From the NCBI GenBank assembly GCA_947586205.1, contig CANPXO010000006.1, forward strand, positions 1 through 38,695: DNA of 38,695 nucleotides. The letters run 5' to 3'. The notes below the pieces were generated by a model that made no database searches, was not told where the DNA came from, and saw only the letters and a list, made by a program, of their open reading frames with translations. Positions 1 to 10,305 of the stretch are shown one piece after another; positions within the stretch are counted from its first letter, which is position 1; each line of letters opens with the position of its first letter. Both the position numbers and the translations under genes were made by a program. The DNA comes from an uncultured Bacilli bacterium (GTDB taxonomy: Bacteria > Bacillota_I > Bacilli_A > RF39 > UBA660).

Positions 1-557
1 GTTTCAATGGAAAGTAAAATTTCTCCCTTTTCACTTACTCGTACAGTGAATGTTCCCTTTAAAAAAGCAAAGTCTTCGAAACAAGCAAGAACTTCATTAA
101 TCTTGGGATTCATAAGTTCACATTTTTGAATCTCAATCAAATGATGACTTTCTTCTTCATAAAAACCAAAATGCCCGTTTTCCACATGGAAAACCCCTTT
201 ATTTCGATATCCTAAAACAGGACGACTAGGAGTAAAAGTAAAGTCTTCTATTGGAATTTCTTTTTGACGTATTAAATCTTTTATCATTTCTTTTTTGAGC
301 AAAAGAGAGCTTGCTGAACTCACAAAATCATAGACACATCCTCCACACACTATGGCATAGGGGCAAAATGAGGGAATACGCATGTCACTTTTTTCTAAGA
401 GAGTATCTAGTTTTCCTATTGAATAATTTTTTTCTTCTTTTTCAATATGAATCTCCCCAACTTCTTCAGGGAGCATTCTTGAAACAAAAACAACTTTTCC
501 ATCAATGTGAGTGACTCCTCTTCCCTCGTAATCTTGTTTTTCAATTTTTACTTGCAT
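1..557 (-). CDS. 23S rRNA (uracil-5-)-methyltransferase, RlmD/RumA/TrmA family (N-terminal part, truncated by window edge)
   Basis: Not in the ORF track because it runs off the left edge. Manual minus-strand translation gives MQVKIEKQDYEGRGVTHIDGKVVFVSRMLPEEVGEI...CPYAIVCGGCVYD...GYRNKGVFHV: TRAM-like N-terminus plus CPxxxxCGGC cysteine motif. Confidence 0.8.
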   Translation of the reverse strand, partial: MQVKIEKQDYEGRGVTHIDGKVVFVSRMLPEEVGEIHIEKEEKNYSIGKLDTLLEKSDMRIPSFCPYAIVCGGCVYDFVSSASSLLLKKEMIKDLIRQKEIPIEDFTFTPSRPVLGYRNKGVFHVENGHFGFYEEESHHLIEIQKCELMNPKINEVLACFEDFAFLKGTFTVRVSEKGEILLSIE

Positions 558-654
558 ATCAAACACCTACTTTTATTTTAAAACAAAACAAAGGAAATGT
601 CGATTTATTTTAGTTTTATGTTTAAAACACAAAAACTGCATCATACTAAAAACG

Positions 655-2100
655 GTGAAATTTATGAAAAATAAAATCGTCGAAAGAATTCAAAAAGAAT
701 TTTCCAAAAGTGTCGACCTCATTATCAAACCGATTCATTTAAATGCTTTACAAACTGTTTACATTGTTTATTTAGAAAGTGTCACAGGAAGTAATAAAGT
801 CAATGATTATGTTTTAAAAAATATGTCTCTTATCGCCTCTTCCCCAAATCAAAAATTAAAAGATTTAGCAAGTTCGATTCCAGCACCAAATACAGTGGTG
901 ATTGAGGAACTAGACCAAATCGAATACTATATCACGAATGGTTTTACAATTGTGATTAAAGGCACAGAAGTTCTTGCTTTAGAAACCAAAGCCGACATTA
1001 ACCGAAGTGTCCCAGAACCTCTAACCGAACAAGCAGTATTTGGACCCAAAGATGCTTTTACTGAAAATATTCAAATTAACTTAGGACTAGTCAAACGTCG
1101 TATTAAATCAAAAACTCTAAAATCAGAAAGTATGGTGATTGGAAGAAAAACTTCCACTGCCATTAATGTCTTATATTTTGAGGATATCGCGGAAAGTGAT
1201 TTAGTAGATGCTGTCAAAGAAGAAATTCAAAAAATAGATGTTGATGGTATTTTAGATTCTGGAACTTTAATGGAATACTTTCAAAGAGAAAATAATACAC
1301 ACTTTCCTACTGTCATCCGAACCGAAAGACCAGACCATGTGGCGAATGCTTTAATGGAAGGAAAAATTGTTCTTTTAGTTGACACCACTCCTTTTGCTTT
1401 AATTCTTCCCGCTTTCTTCGCGGATTTCATGAATCCTATTACCGATAACTATAATAAAAGTAATAATATTAATTTATTAAAAGTGATACGATTTCTTTGT
1501 TTTTTTATTTCGATGATGGCTCCTGCCATTTACATTGCTTTAATTAATTATAATCCAGAGACGATTCCCACTTCTCTTCTCATTAACTTTGCGATGCAAC
1601 GGGATAACGTCCCGTTCCCAGCAATTATTGAGGCCCTTCTCATGCTTTTCATTTATGAAATTTTAAGAGAAAGTGACATTCGGTTTCCAAACTCTTATGG
1701 AAGTGCCATCTCGATTCTCGGGGCTCTGATTTTAGGAGAAGCTGCGGTAAACGCGGGGTTTGTAAGCCCTATTATGATTATTGTCGTGGCCTTCACATTT
1801 ATTACAAGTCTTATTTTTACCGAACAAGAAATCGTCGATGCCATAAGGTATGCAAGACTCATCTTTATCACCGCGGCTGCTTTATTTGGTCTTTATGGCA
1901 TTGTTATAGCTTTCCTATATTACCTCATTCATATGGTTGAATTAAAAAGTCTTGGAAAACCATATTTTTATCCCATTGCTCCTTTTGATAAAGTTTATTT
2001 TATGAAAGGTCTTTTAAAATCAAAATCTTGGAAAAGTATTTATCGTAGTAAAATGCTTACGGATAAAAACTTCCGTCGTCAAAGGAGGAACGAACCATGA
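655..2100 (+). CDS. Spore germination protein, GerA/SpoVAF (GerAA) family
   Basis: Typical GerA-family sequence (SVTGSNKVNDYVLKNM, RPDHVANALMEGKIVLLVDTTPFALILP, membrane-spanning C-terminal half); first gene of a ger-type operon. Confidence 0.92.
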   Translation: MKFMKNKIVERIQKEFSKSVDLIIKPIHLNALQTVYIVYLESVTGSNKVNDYVLKNMSLIASSPNQKLKDLASSIPAPNTVVIEELDQIEYYITNGFTIVIKGTEVLALETKADINRSVPEPLTEQAVFGPKDAFTENIQINLGLVKRRIKSKTLKSESMVIGRKTSTAINVLYFEDIAESDLVDAVKEEIQKIDVDGILDSGTLMEYFQRENNTHFPTVIRTERPDHVANALMEGKIVLLVDTTPFALILPAFFADFMNPITDNYNKSNNINLLKVIRFLCFFISMMAPAIYIALINYNPETIPTSLLINFAMQRDNVPFPAIIEALLMLFIYEILRESDIRFPNSYGSAISILGALILGEAAVNAGFVSPIMIIVVAFTFITSLIFTEQEIVDAIRYARLIFITAAALFGLYGIVIAFLYYLIHMVELKSLGKPYFYPIAPFDKVYFMKGLLKSKSWKSIYRSKMLTDKNFRRQRRNEP

Positions 2101-3194
2101 AAAAAAGAATGATTTTCCTTTTACTTATCCCCTTTTTCTTTACCGGTTGTTATGATTATCAAGAATTAAATAATCTTGCCATTATCTCAGGAATTTCGAT
2201 TGATTATATGGATCATGAGTTTGTTGTTTCTTACGAGGTATTAAATAGTAAAAAAAGTGAAGGAAGTGAGCAAGGTTCTTCTAGTAAAGCTTATTATGTT
2301 GAAGGATCTGGGACCACAGTCCAAGAAGCATTTGTAAACGCCAATTTAAGTATTAGTAAGGAACCCTATTTTGCTCATGTAAAAGTGATGCTATTCAGTG
2401 AAGAAGTCGCGGATGAAAAAATGGCATCGGTGATTGACTTTTTAATACGTAATCCAAATATCAGGAATATCTTTGTTCCAATTCTTGCAATAGGAAGTCC
2501 CGCGAAGGAGATTTTAAATACTCCTACAACCGAAAACCCTGTCACTTCTGAATCGATTCGAAACATGATTGAAATGAGTAAATCTTATGAAAATATTGCT
2601 ATTAAACAAGATTTTGAAACATTTGTGGATCTTCTTATAGGCTCCCGAAGAGATGCTTATATGAATACTATAGAAGAAAAAGATGATGCCATTACTTTAA
2701 CAGGAATTGGAGCATTCAAAAATAGCAAATTAGTGACTTTGTTAGAGAAAGAAGACTCTGGTATCTTTAATGTTTTAAATAATACTTCTTATAATCACTA
2801 TGTTACTTTAGAATGTGATGATCAAAAAGAAAAATATACCATTATTGATTTATATGACAATCACCACTCCGAAATTGAAATAGAAGATAACAAGATTAAA
2901 ATCAAAAGTAATTTAGAAGCAAGTATTATTTCCGATGAATGCCATTATAACTTTAGAGAAACAAAAAGTTATCAAGAACTAGAAAGTAAATTTAATACGG
3001 TTGTTGAACAAGAATTTCGTAAAGTTTTTCAAAAATTAAAAACTTATCAAACCGATATACTAGGCATTAATGATTTATATTATAAAAAAAATAGAAAGGA
3101 TTTATCCAATTGGTATCAATATCCTGTGGAGTTTGAGGTCAATGTAAATATCAATAAAAATGGATTAATATTTCAGGTGACGAATGATGAATAA
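2097..3194 (+). CDS. Ger(x)C family spore germination lipoprotein
   Basis: Lipobox-like FFFTGCYDYQELNNLAIISGISIDY; overlaps the gerA-like gene by 4 nt. Confidence 0.92.
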   Translation: MKKRMIFLLLIPFFFTGCYDYQELNNLAIISGISIDYMDHEFVVSYEVLNSKKSEGSEQGSSSKAYYVEGSGTTVQEAFVNANLSISKEPYFAHVKVMLFSEEVADEKMASVIDFLIRNPNIRNIFVPILAIGSPAKEILNTPTTENPVTSESIRNMIEMSKSYENIAIKQDFETFVDLLIGSRRDAYMNTIEEKDDAITLTGIGAFKNSKLVTLLEKEDSGIFNVLNNTSYNHYVTLECDDQKEKYTIIDLYDNHHSEIEIEDNKIKIKSNLEASIISDECHYNFRETKSYQELESKFNTVVEQEFRKVFQKLKTYQTDILGINDLYYKKNRKDLSNWYQYPVEFEVNVNINKNGLIFQVTNDE

Positions 3195-4206
3195 TCTTAA
3201 AACTTTTTCTCTTTCTTATTTTTTAGGAAGAGCTTTCTTCTTAGGATTTGGTTTTTCTTTACTTGCCAAATTATTAGATAAAGATGCCTGGATTGCTTGT
3301 CTCTTAGGTATGCTCTTTGGCTCCATGATTATTTTCTTATTTCAAACAGCCAAAGATAAATTAAAGGGAAATTTCAATGATACAAAGTCATGGACTAAAT
3401 GGCCTTTAAAAATTCTTTTCTTTCTCTTTAATCTATTTATTTATTCTCAGATTGTTTTTATTTTTCAAACATTTGCAAGTTCCTTCTTTTTAATCAAATC
3501 TCCTGTATTTTTTATCGTTCTTCCCATACCTTTTATTATTTACCGTATTTGTAAGTCAGGATTTACGACTATTGCTAAAGTAGCTGAAGTTCTCATGCCC
3601 ATTTCCCTTTTCTTATTTTTGTTTGGTATTTTAGGACTTACTCAAAACTTTAAGTTAGATTACTTTACCCCAGTGCTTACTCATTCCCCACAAGACATTC
3701 TAAGTGGAAGCCTCTTCTTTGCTTTTTACTCTACTGCCCCTTTTCTTCTGATGCTAAATATTCCAACAGAAAAAAATAAATTTGTTTTCAAATATTTGAT
3801 GACTTGTTTATCTATTCTTCTATTATGCTTCTTTATTATTGGTATTCTAGGGTCAAATTTAATGCAAGTCTATCGTTATCCAGAATACATGACATTAAAA
3901 AAATTAAGAGTCTTTAACTTTATTGAAAAAGTCGAAAATATTATTTCCATTGCTTGGCTATTTGATTCGTTTGTTACTTTATCCGTCACAGGAAACAATC
4001 TAAAATTAAGTTTACCAAAAAAACACCAAAATATTTATTTCATCATTCTCCTTGTAATTCTTTATGGATGGTCCATCTTAAGCAGTATTTATTATCAAGA
4101 AGGTCTGATTGTATACCATGTTTTACCAATCATTTTAGGTGTTTTTGAAGTTTTTCTACTTGCGTTGCTATTGATTCCTAAATGGAAAAAGAGTCCTAAA
4201 CTCTAG
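3184..4206 (+). CDS. GerAB/spore germination permease family membrane protein
   Basis: Multi-TM protein, third gene of the ger operon, overlaps the gerC-like gene. Confidence 0.85.
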   Translation: MMNNLKTFSLSYFLGRAFFLGFGFSLLAKLLDKDAWIACLLGMLFGSMIIFLFQTAKDKLKGNFNDTKSWTKWPLKILFFLFNLFIYSQIVFIFQTFASSFFLIKSPVFFIVLPIPFIIYRICKSGFTTIAKVAEVLMPISLFLFLFGILGLTQNFKLDYFTPVLTHSPQDILSGSLFFAFYSTAPFLLMLNIPTEKNKFVFKYLMTCLSILLLCFFIIGILGSNLMQVYRYPEYMTLKKLRVFNFIEKVENIISIAWLFDSFVTLSVTGNNLKLSLPKKHQNIYFIILLVILYGWSILSSIYYQEGLIVYHVLPIILGVFEVFLLALLLIPKWKKSPKL

Positions 4207-4216
4207 GATTCTTTTT
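4186..4216. terminator. Bidirectional intrinsic terminator between convergent genes
   Basis: AAAAAGAGTCCTA-AACTC-TAGGATTCTTTTT inverted repeat across both stop codons. Confidence 0.7.
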
Positions 4217-5054
4217 CATTTTTTAATGCTTCAACTTCTTTGATGGATAGGCCAGTAACTTCTGAAATGTAGGAAACATTAGATTTATCAAGCATCGCTT
4301 TGGCAATTTTAACTTTTTCGTCATCTTGTCCTTCTAAATAAGCAGCTCGTTTTTGAAATTCTTCTTTGTTATAGAATAATCTCTCGTCAAAATCTCCTGA
4401 TAATTCTTTCATTTTCTCCCCAACTCTTTCCATCATTTCATTATCTTGATATATTTTTTGTCTTAAATTCTTATCTTTACATACAAATACATAAAGTAGC
4501 CACTTTAAATCTTCTTCATTTAATTTAGCAATTTCAGTATAATCTAAAGAAACAAGAAAATCAAGATTAATGTCCACAATTTCAAATAAATCATCATGTT
4601 TCAAATGATATTTTTCGCTCATCACAGTACTGTGATAAATAAAATCATTTTTCCCATAATAATCAAAATTGTTGAGATTAATTTGCCAAACCTTTTTAAT
4701 ATTTTTGTAAGGTTCATTAGGTTTTGTTTGACGAATAACTAAATGTAACACATACACTGTATTTTTAATTTTCCCTTCTTTGTAACTATTGTAGTTTACT
4801 TCAATGTTGATGTAACCATCAGGAATTTCAAAAATACTATCTGCTTCTGAATGTTTTTGTTTAATGTTTTCAAAAAGTTTTCCATTATAGTATTCTAAAT
4901 TTTCCATGACATACTTTTTATCAAGACCAATGGTAAGAGCAATGATACTTGCTACATAATCTTTATGATTTGGATCACCTAAAATCATGGTTGCAATATC
5001 ATCTCGTAAATACATTTTATCTTCATCTTTTACTTTCTGGGCCAAGACATTCAC
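4203..5054 (-). CDS. Rpn/PD-(D/E)XK nuclease family transposase-type protein
   Basis: Typical family sequence (LRDDIATMILGD...SEADSIFEIPDGYINIEVNYNSY; C-terminal AKAMLDKSNVSYISEVTGLSIKEVEALK). Confidence 0.75.
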   Translation of the reverse strand: MNVLAQKVKDEDKMYLRDDIATMILGDPNHKDYVASIIALTIGLDKKYVMENLEYYNGKLFENIKQKHSEADSIFEIPDGYINIEVNYNSYKEGKIKNTVYVLHLVIRQTKPNEPYKNIKKVWQINLNNFDYYGKNDFIYHSTVMSEKYHLKHDDLFEIVDINLDFLVSLDYTEIAKLNEEDLKWLLYVFVCKDKNLRQKIYQDNEMMERVGEKMKELSGDFDERLFYNKEEFQKRAAYLEGQDDEKVKIAKAMLDKSNVSYISEVTGLSIKEVEALKNEKES

Positions 5055-5080
5055 CTCCCGTTTTGAAGAAAGTGATGTCT

Positions 5081-5152
5081 ATTCTATACCAAAAAAGCAA
5101 GTTTTCAAGCAATTCGACAAAAGATATCAAAACTTTCTATTTTTCGACAAAA
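5081..5152 (-). promoter_or_regulatory. Promoter-like region with Spo0A-box-like sites upstream of the 4203-5054 gene
   Basis: TTGTCGAA at 5113-5120 and 5143-5150 (minus), TTGAAA 5103-5108, 16 nt, TAGAAT 5081-5086. Confidence 0.5.
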
Positions 5153-5155
5153 TTC

Positions 5156-5770
5156 TTATTTTTTCACTTTCACGCCTAACATACCGACTAAACTTTCACA
5201 TTGAAACGAATCGACAATCATTCCTTTTAAAGACTCATAATCAAAATAACTTTCGGAAATGTCACAAGATGAAAAATCAACACCATTTAAATTCGTTTTG
5301 ATAAACTCAGTTTGATAAAAATTCACTCTGGAAAATTCGATGTTTTTCATCTTTGTTTCTAAAAATGAACTTTCGGAAAAATCTGATTCTGTCACTTTCA
5401 TTTTTTGAATTCTTGCTTCAGCAAAATTTAAATATTTGGTATTACACTCTTCAAATTGAACATCTTTTATGGAAGCCTCCACAAACGAAGTTCCCACCAT
5501 CTTACAATTTTTAAAAAGAACTCTTGATATCAGTTTCTTATCAAATCGGATGTTGGATAAATCACAATCTTCGAATACAACATCTACAAGATCGACATTT
5601 CCCATATCTATTTTGGTAAAATCAACATGACGAAAGATACAACTATCAAATGTTGTATCATAAACATGGACAGTTTTTGTTGGATTTTCTTTTAGAATAC
5701 AATTTTCAAAATCTTCATCTTCCCAAGTTTTTTCAACACATGTTTTTACTTTTGGTTTTCCTATTTCCAT
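5156..5770 (-). CDS. Pentapeptide repeat protein
   Basis: Repeating A(D/N)LxF-like units (FENCILKE, FDSCIFRHVDFTKIDMGNVDLVDVVFEDCDLSNIRF...). Confidence 0.85.
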   Translation of the reverse strand: MEIGKPKVKTCVEKTWEDEDFENCILKENPTKTVHVYDTTFDSCIFRHVDFTKIDMGNVDLVDVVFEDCDLSNIRFDKKLISRVLFKNCKMVGTSFVEASIKDVQFEECNTKYLNFAEARIQKMKVTESDFSESSFLETKMKNIEFSRVNFYQTEFIKTNLNGVDFSSCDISESYFDYESLKGMIVDSFQCESLVGMLGVKVKK

Positions 5771-5793
5771 AATTCCTCCATGAAAAAAGCATC

Positions 5794-7545
5794 TTATTTT
5801 TCTTCTAAGATAGCTTTAATTCTTCTTACTCCTGCACTTGAAGCTTCTTCTTTTGTAATTTTAAAGTGTCCTAATTCCCTTGTATTTTGAACGTGAGGTC
5901 CTCCACATAATTCTTTTGATACATCACCAATCGTATAAACAGTTACCATATCTGGATATTTTTCAATAAACATACACTCGGCTCCACTTTGAATGGCTGT
6001 ATTTTTTTCCATCGTTTCTTTGGTAACAGGAATACTTTCTTTTATCCAAGTATTTACTAAGTTCTCTACTTCACTTTTTTCATCTTCCGTTAACTTATGG
6101 TCACAAGGAAAATCAAAACGTAAACGTTCTTCGGTAATATTACTTCCCATTTGATGGACTGAAGGACCAATGACTCTTTTTAAAGCAGCATTTAATAAGT
6201 GAGTTGCTGTGTGATAACGAGTTTCAATCTCGGTATTTCCTGAAAGTCCACCTTTAAATTTTCCTGCACTTGCTGTTCTTGATTTTTCTTGATGTTCTTG
6301 AAACATTTTATGAAATCCTTCTTCATCGACTTTTAAGTTTTTCTCAGCAGCTACTTCTTTTGTAAGTTCAATCGGAAAACCAAAGGTATCATATAAATGG
6401 AAAGCGGTTTCTCCATCAATAGAATCAGTATTGGCTGAAACTTTTTCAAAGACTTTTAATCCTTTTTCTAACGTACGATTAAATTTTTCTTTTTCTTGTT
6501 TTAAAACATTTAAAACAACTTCACGGTTTTGTTTTAATTCCACATAATAATCTTGATAAAGTTCGATGAATGTATTTGCAAGTTTTGTATCCCAATCAGA
6601 TAACACATCCATTCCAAGTTTTCTTGCATGACGAATCGCTCTTCGGATGAGTCTTCTTAAAATATAACCTTGATCAGTATTACTTGGCTTAATGCCAGCT
6701 GGATCAGCCGCGATCATGACAGAGGTACGAATATGATCCAATATAATTCGCATCGACTCTTCATTTCCTTCATAAGGCGAGTGGGATAATTCTTCTAAAA
6801 GTTTTCTTGGTTTTTCCCAAACACTTGTTAAGTAGTTATCATCGACTCCTTCAAGGACGGCAACAACTCTTTCTAAACCCATTCCAGTATCCACATTTTT
6901 TTGAGCAAGCTCCGTGACCATTCCATCTTCAGCCTGATAATATTCCATAAAAACATTATTCCAAATTTCAACCCAACGTTCATCTTCTGGGTCAAAATAT
7001 TCAGGAATATCATCTTTGCTACGCCAGTAAAAAATCTCTGTATCGCCTCCACATGGTCCAGAAGACCCAGGAATCCAAAAGTTATGCTCTCTTCCTAGGT
7101 ATGCAATTCGAGACTCTGGAATTCCTAAAGATTTCCAAGTATTTGCTGAAACTTCATCTCTTGGAATTTTCTCGTCTCCTTCATACACTGTAATCGCAAG
7201 TCTTTCAATTGGAATTTCTAAGACTTTTGTTAAAAATTCAAAACTATATTCAATACTTTCTTTTTTAAAATAATCTCCTAGACTCCAATTTCCAAGCATT
7301 TCAAAAAAAGTATGATGTGTCGTATCTCCAATACTATCTAAGTCGGTGAGTCTTACACACTTCTGATAATCACATAATCTTTTTCCATAAGGATGCTCTG
7401 CTCCCATTAAATAAGGAATTAAAGGTTGCATTCCTGCTGTATTAAATAAAACAGATGGGTCATTTTCAGGCACGATCGGCGCGCTTGGAATTTGAGTATG
7501 TCCTTTACTCACAAAAAAATTAATGTATAAATCTTTTAAATTCAT
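5794..7545 (-). CDS. Short alanyl-tRNA synthetase-like protein (catalytic and editing domains)
   Basis: THHTFFEMLGNWSLGDYFKK, GPCGGDTEIFY, MGLERVVAVLEG, editing motifs HTATHLLNAAL and CGGPHV; 583 aa, ends after the editing domain. Confidence 0.9.
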   Translation of the reverse strand: MNLKDLYINFFVSKGHTQIPSAPIVPENDPSVLFNTAGMQPLIPYLMGAEHPYGKRLCDYQKCVRLTDLDSIGDTTHHTFFEMLGNWSLGDYFKKESIEYSFEFLTKVLEIPIERLAITVYEGDEKIPRDEVSANTWKSLGIPESRIAYLGREHNFWIPGSSGPCGGDTEIFYWRSKDDIPEYFDPEDERWVEIWNNVFMEYYQAEDGMVTELAQKNVDTGMGLERVVAVLEGVDDNYLTSVWEKPRKLLEELSHSPYEGNEESMRIILDHIRTSVMIAADPAGIKPSNTDQGYILRRLIRRAIRHARKLGMDVLSDWDTKLANTFIELYQDYYVELKQNREVVLNVLKQEKEKFNRTLEKGLKVFEKVSANTDSIDGETAFHLYDTFGFPIELTKEVAAEKNLKVDEEGFHKMFQEHQEKSRTASAGKFKGGLSGNTEIETRYHTATHLLNAALKRVIGPSVHQMGSNITEERLRFDFPCDHKLTEDEKSEVENLVNTWIKESIPVTKETMEKNTAIQSGAECMFIEKYPDMVTVYTIGDVSKELCGGPHVQNTRELGHFKITKEEASSAGVRRIKAILEEK

Positions 7546-8082
7546 CTAAATTCCTTCTTTCTTCACGATGTCTTTTAAAATCTCTTTCATTTCACTTTCC
7601 GTTTTGTTCTTTATACTATAATCGAAATTTTGATAATTTTCAAGTGCATGTTCTGTTTCATGGCTTGCTTCTTCTTTTGATAAGTCATATGTGTTTTGAT
7701 CATTTACAACATGAATCGTAATAGGATGATATTCTTTCATACCTTCGATTTCTTCTTGGAGACGAACATCACTGATAATCACAACATCCACAAAATGTTG
7801 GTAGATTTCTAAATCATCTTTCATTCGATTAATAAAATAATTAGGATTTTGAGATTCGTGTCTTACATATGTTCCAAAATCTTGTAAAAATTTTCTTGGT
7901 TTTGGTTCCCTTATTCCATCCCAACCTAAAAGCTCTTTGGCAAACATTTTAATGTATTTACTATACTCGGTAATGACTACTTTTTGATTCCTTTTTAATA
8001 TTTCTTCTTTTAATAGATAGGCGGCAAGAGTCTTTCCACTTCTTGCTTTCCCGGCAATTAAAACTAATTTCATGGTACACAC
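7546..8082 (-). CDS. P-loop NTPase, deoxynucleoside monophosphate kinase-like
   Basis: Walker A GKARSGKT, compact kinase-like ORF. Confidence 0.55.
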   Translation of the reverse strand: MCTMKLVLIAGKARSGKTLAAYLLKEEILKRNQKVVITEYSKYIKMFAKELLGWDGIREPKPRKFLQDFGTYVRHESQNPNYFINRMKDDLEIYQHFVDVVIISDVRLQEEIEGMKEYHPITIHVVNDQNTYDLSKEEASHETEHALENYQNFDYSIKNKTESEMKEILKDIVKKEGI

Positions 8083-9279
8083 CTATTCTTCCATAGATGT
8101 ATATTCATTATCTTTAAATAAATTATATTTTTCTTTGAAGAATTTCCAAACGACTTTGGCAAGAGCTATACAAGGAGTTGCTAGAATCATACCGATAATC
8201 CCAAAGAAATGTTCAAAAATAAGTAAACCAACAATAATGGTGACTGGATGAAGTTTCATCGTTTTACTCATCACAATTGGTTGTAAAATATTATTTTCAA
8301 TTAATTGAACCACAACCGCGACAATTAAAGTTAAGAAACCAATCAAAGGACTTTGAGCAAATCCCACAACAACAGCGATGATACCTCCAATATAAGGTCC
8401 AATGTATGGAATTAAATCTGTGATTCCACATAAAAGTCCAAAGAGAATTGGAGCTTGCAATCCAACAACCCAGAAACCAATCCCATCACAAACAAAGACC
8501 ATTAAGGCAACTAAAAGGGTTCCATTGACACTTTTTCTCACTTCTGTTGAAATATTGGTAATTAATAAAGATGCTTCAAAGCGATGTTTTTTAGGTAATA
8601 ATTGAAGGAGATGTCCATTAATCGAATCAAAATCAATTAACATATATAGTCCAATTACAAGTCCAAAAGTGATTGTAATTAAACTTGAGAAAAGAGTTCC
8701 AATAAAATTCATAAGCATTGTTGGAACCGATGTCATGAATCCGTTCATTCCCGTCGTGATCGTCAAAATAATTTGATCTTTTATCGAATTGAAATCAATC
8801 CCTTCAATTTTTCCTAACCGCCCGAAAAGAGAATTAATTAAGCCTTCTAACTCTTTAAAAATACTTGGTAAATTGGCAATTAATACTTGAACTTGTTCAT
8901 AAATAATTGGTATTAAAAAGCGAATAAATAAAGCAAGAATTGCTATGAAAACAGCATATACAATCATTGACCCAGCAATTCTTGGAATTTTTTTCTTTTC
9001 AAGTTTGGTGACTAATGGATTAAAAATCCAAGCTAAAACAAAGCCAATAAAGAAAGGGGCTAAAACACTTAGGATACTAAGTAAAAATTTCCATACTCCC
9101 CATTCTCTTGCAATAATGGTCACGATTAAGACCATGGCAATTACCATAGCAAAATAGAATAATCGTAAGATTTTCTTAGATAAACCTACTACTTCATTTA
9201 CACTTGCCATATCAATTTTATCTGTTTGTTTATTAAATAATTTCATATCATTCGCTTCCTTGTTTGTATTATAGCACAT
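8083..9279 (-). CDS. AI-2E family transporter (PerM-like)
   Basis: Multi-TM with family-typical GLLCGITDLIPYIGPYIGGIIAVVVGF and HPVTIIVGLLIFEHFFGIIGMILATP; likely start at the internal MKLFNK. Confidence 0.9.
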   Translation of the reverse strand: MCYNTNKEANDMKLFNKQTDKIDMASVNEVVGLSKKILRLFYFAMVIAMVLIVTIIAREWGVWKFLLSILSVLAPFFIGFVLAWIFNPLVTKLEKKKIPRIAGSMIVYAVFIAILALFIRFLIPIIYEQVQVLIANLPSIFKELEGLINSLFGRLGKIEGIDFNSIKDQIILTITTGMNGFMTSVPTMLMNFIGTLFSSLITITFGLVIGLYMLIDFDSINGHLLQLLPKKHRFEASLLITNISTEVRKSVNGTLLVALMVFVCDGIGFWVVGLQAPILFGLLCGITDLIPYIGPYIGGIIAVVVGFAQSPLIGFLTLIVAVVVQLIENNILQPIVMSKTMKLHPVTIIVGLLIFEHFFGIIGMILATPCIALAKVVWKFFKEKYNLFKDNEYTSMEE

Positions 9280-9293
9280 TCAAATTAAAATAT

Positions 9294-9320
9294 GAAAAAA
9301 AGAGTGTCAATTGACAACTC
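9294..9320 (-). terminator. Intrinsic terminator
   Basis: Minus strand GAGTTGTCAATTGACACTC followed by a T run, just after the stop of the 9332-10168 gene. Confidence 0.65.
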
Positions 9321-9331
9321 ATTTACATCAT

Positions 9332-10168
9332 TTATTCATTATTTCTTTTTGGTAAATCAATTGTTTTAGGAAGTTCAATCTTTGGAGCTACAGGTTCTGG
9401 AATTTCTTCTTTCTTTGGCATCACGATTGGTTCTTCTTTTTCACGATTTACATACACTGAACTAAATACAGTTGGCATTACTTTTTTCTCTGGTTTTGGC
9501 ATCTCTACTGGAGGTGTTTGTACGTCAGGTTCTATAAATGGTTTCAAAGCAGGTTTTGTTTCTTCTACTACAGAATATTGAAGAGGACGCTCTTCTTCTT
9601 TTTGTAACACAGGTACTGGAGCAGGTTCTTCAGTTTTTTCAATACTTGCTAATTCTTTATTAATAGCATCGGCTAAAGCATCAAAATCAAATTCTTTTTC
9701 TATTTTTGGTTCTTCTACTCTTTCTTCTTGTTTAGGTTCTACAGGGATATTTTCTTTTTGTTCTTCTTCTATTTGACTTAATGCAACACTTGCTAAATCA
9801 GGAACCGCTGATTTTTCTAAAACAGGTTCAGGAATTTCTATAGGTTGAACTGGCTCTTCCATTTCTTTAAAAGGCATCTCAGTCTCTGGTTCCACAGTTC
9901 CCAAAGTAGGAGCTTCTTGAGACATTTCTGTATTTAAAGGTTCTGGAGCTAAAACAGGTTCTGGAATATTTTGATTTGTTGTATCTTCTGAAATACTTTC
10001 TTCTTTAGGATTTTCATGCTCTACATTCTGCGCTTCTAATTTTCTTTTCTTTTCATCTTTCTTTCCAAAGAACAATATGACTAAAAATAAGATGATTAAT
10101 ATTCCTATGGCAATAAATAAATAAATGCCAAAATTTTCAATATTATATAAATTTTCTAATAAATCCAT
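9332..10168 (-). CDS. Single-pass membrane protein with a Pro/Glu-rich tail, function unknown
   Basis: One N-terminal TM (IYLFIAIGILIILFLVILFFG) then a low-complexity acidic/proline region. Confidence 0.6.
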   Translation of the reverse strand: MDLLENLYNIENFGIYLFIAIGILIILFLVILFFGKKDEKKRKLEAQNVEHENPKEESISEDTTNQNIPEPVLAPEPLNTEMSQEAPTLGTVEPETEMPFKEMEEPVQPIEIPEPVLEKSAVPDLASVALSQIEEEQKENIPVEPKQEERVEEPKIEKEFDFDALADAINKELASIEKTEEPAPVPVLQKEEERPLQYSVVEETKPALKPFIEPDVQTPPVEMPKPEKKVMPTVFSSVYVNREKEEPIVMPKKEEIPEPVAPKIELPKTIDLPKRNNE

Positions 10169-10305
10169 ACTTAATTACCCTCTATTCTTTACTCTACAAA
10201 TAGGATATCATAAAAAAAGGTATGAAGTCAATCCTTTTTGTATTCTATATTTCAGTTTATGAGTAAAAATAAAAATTTAATACACAAAAAAAGAGAAAGA
10301 TTCTC

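Noticed and set aside
4949-5301. + strand ORFs 4949-5179 and 4987-5301
   Set aside because: Antisense to the Rpn-family 5' end and its promoter region; no recognisable protein features.
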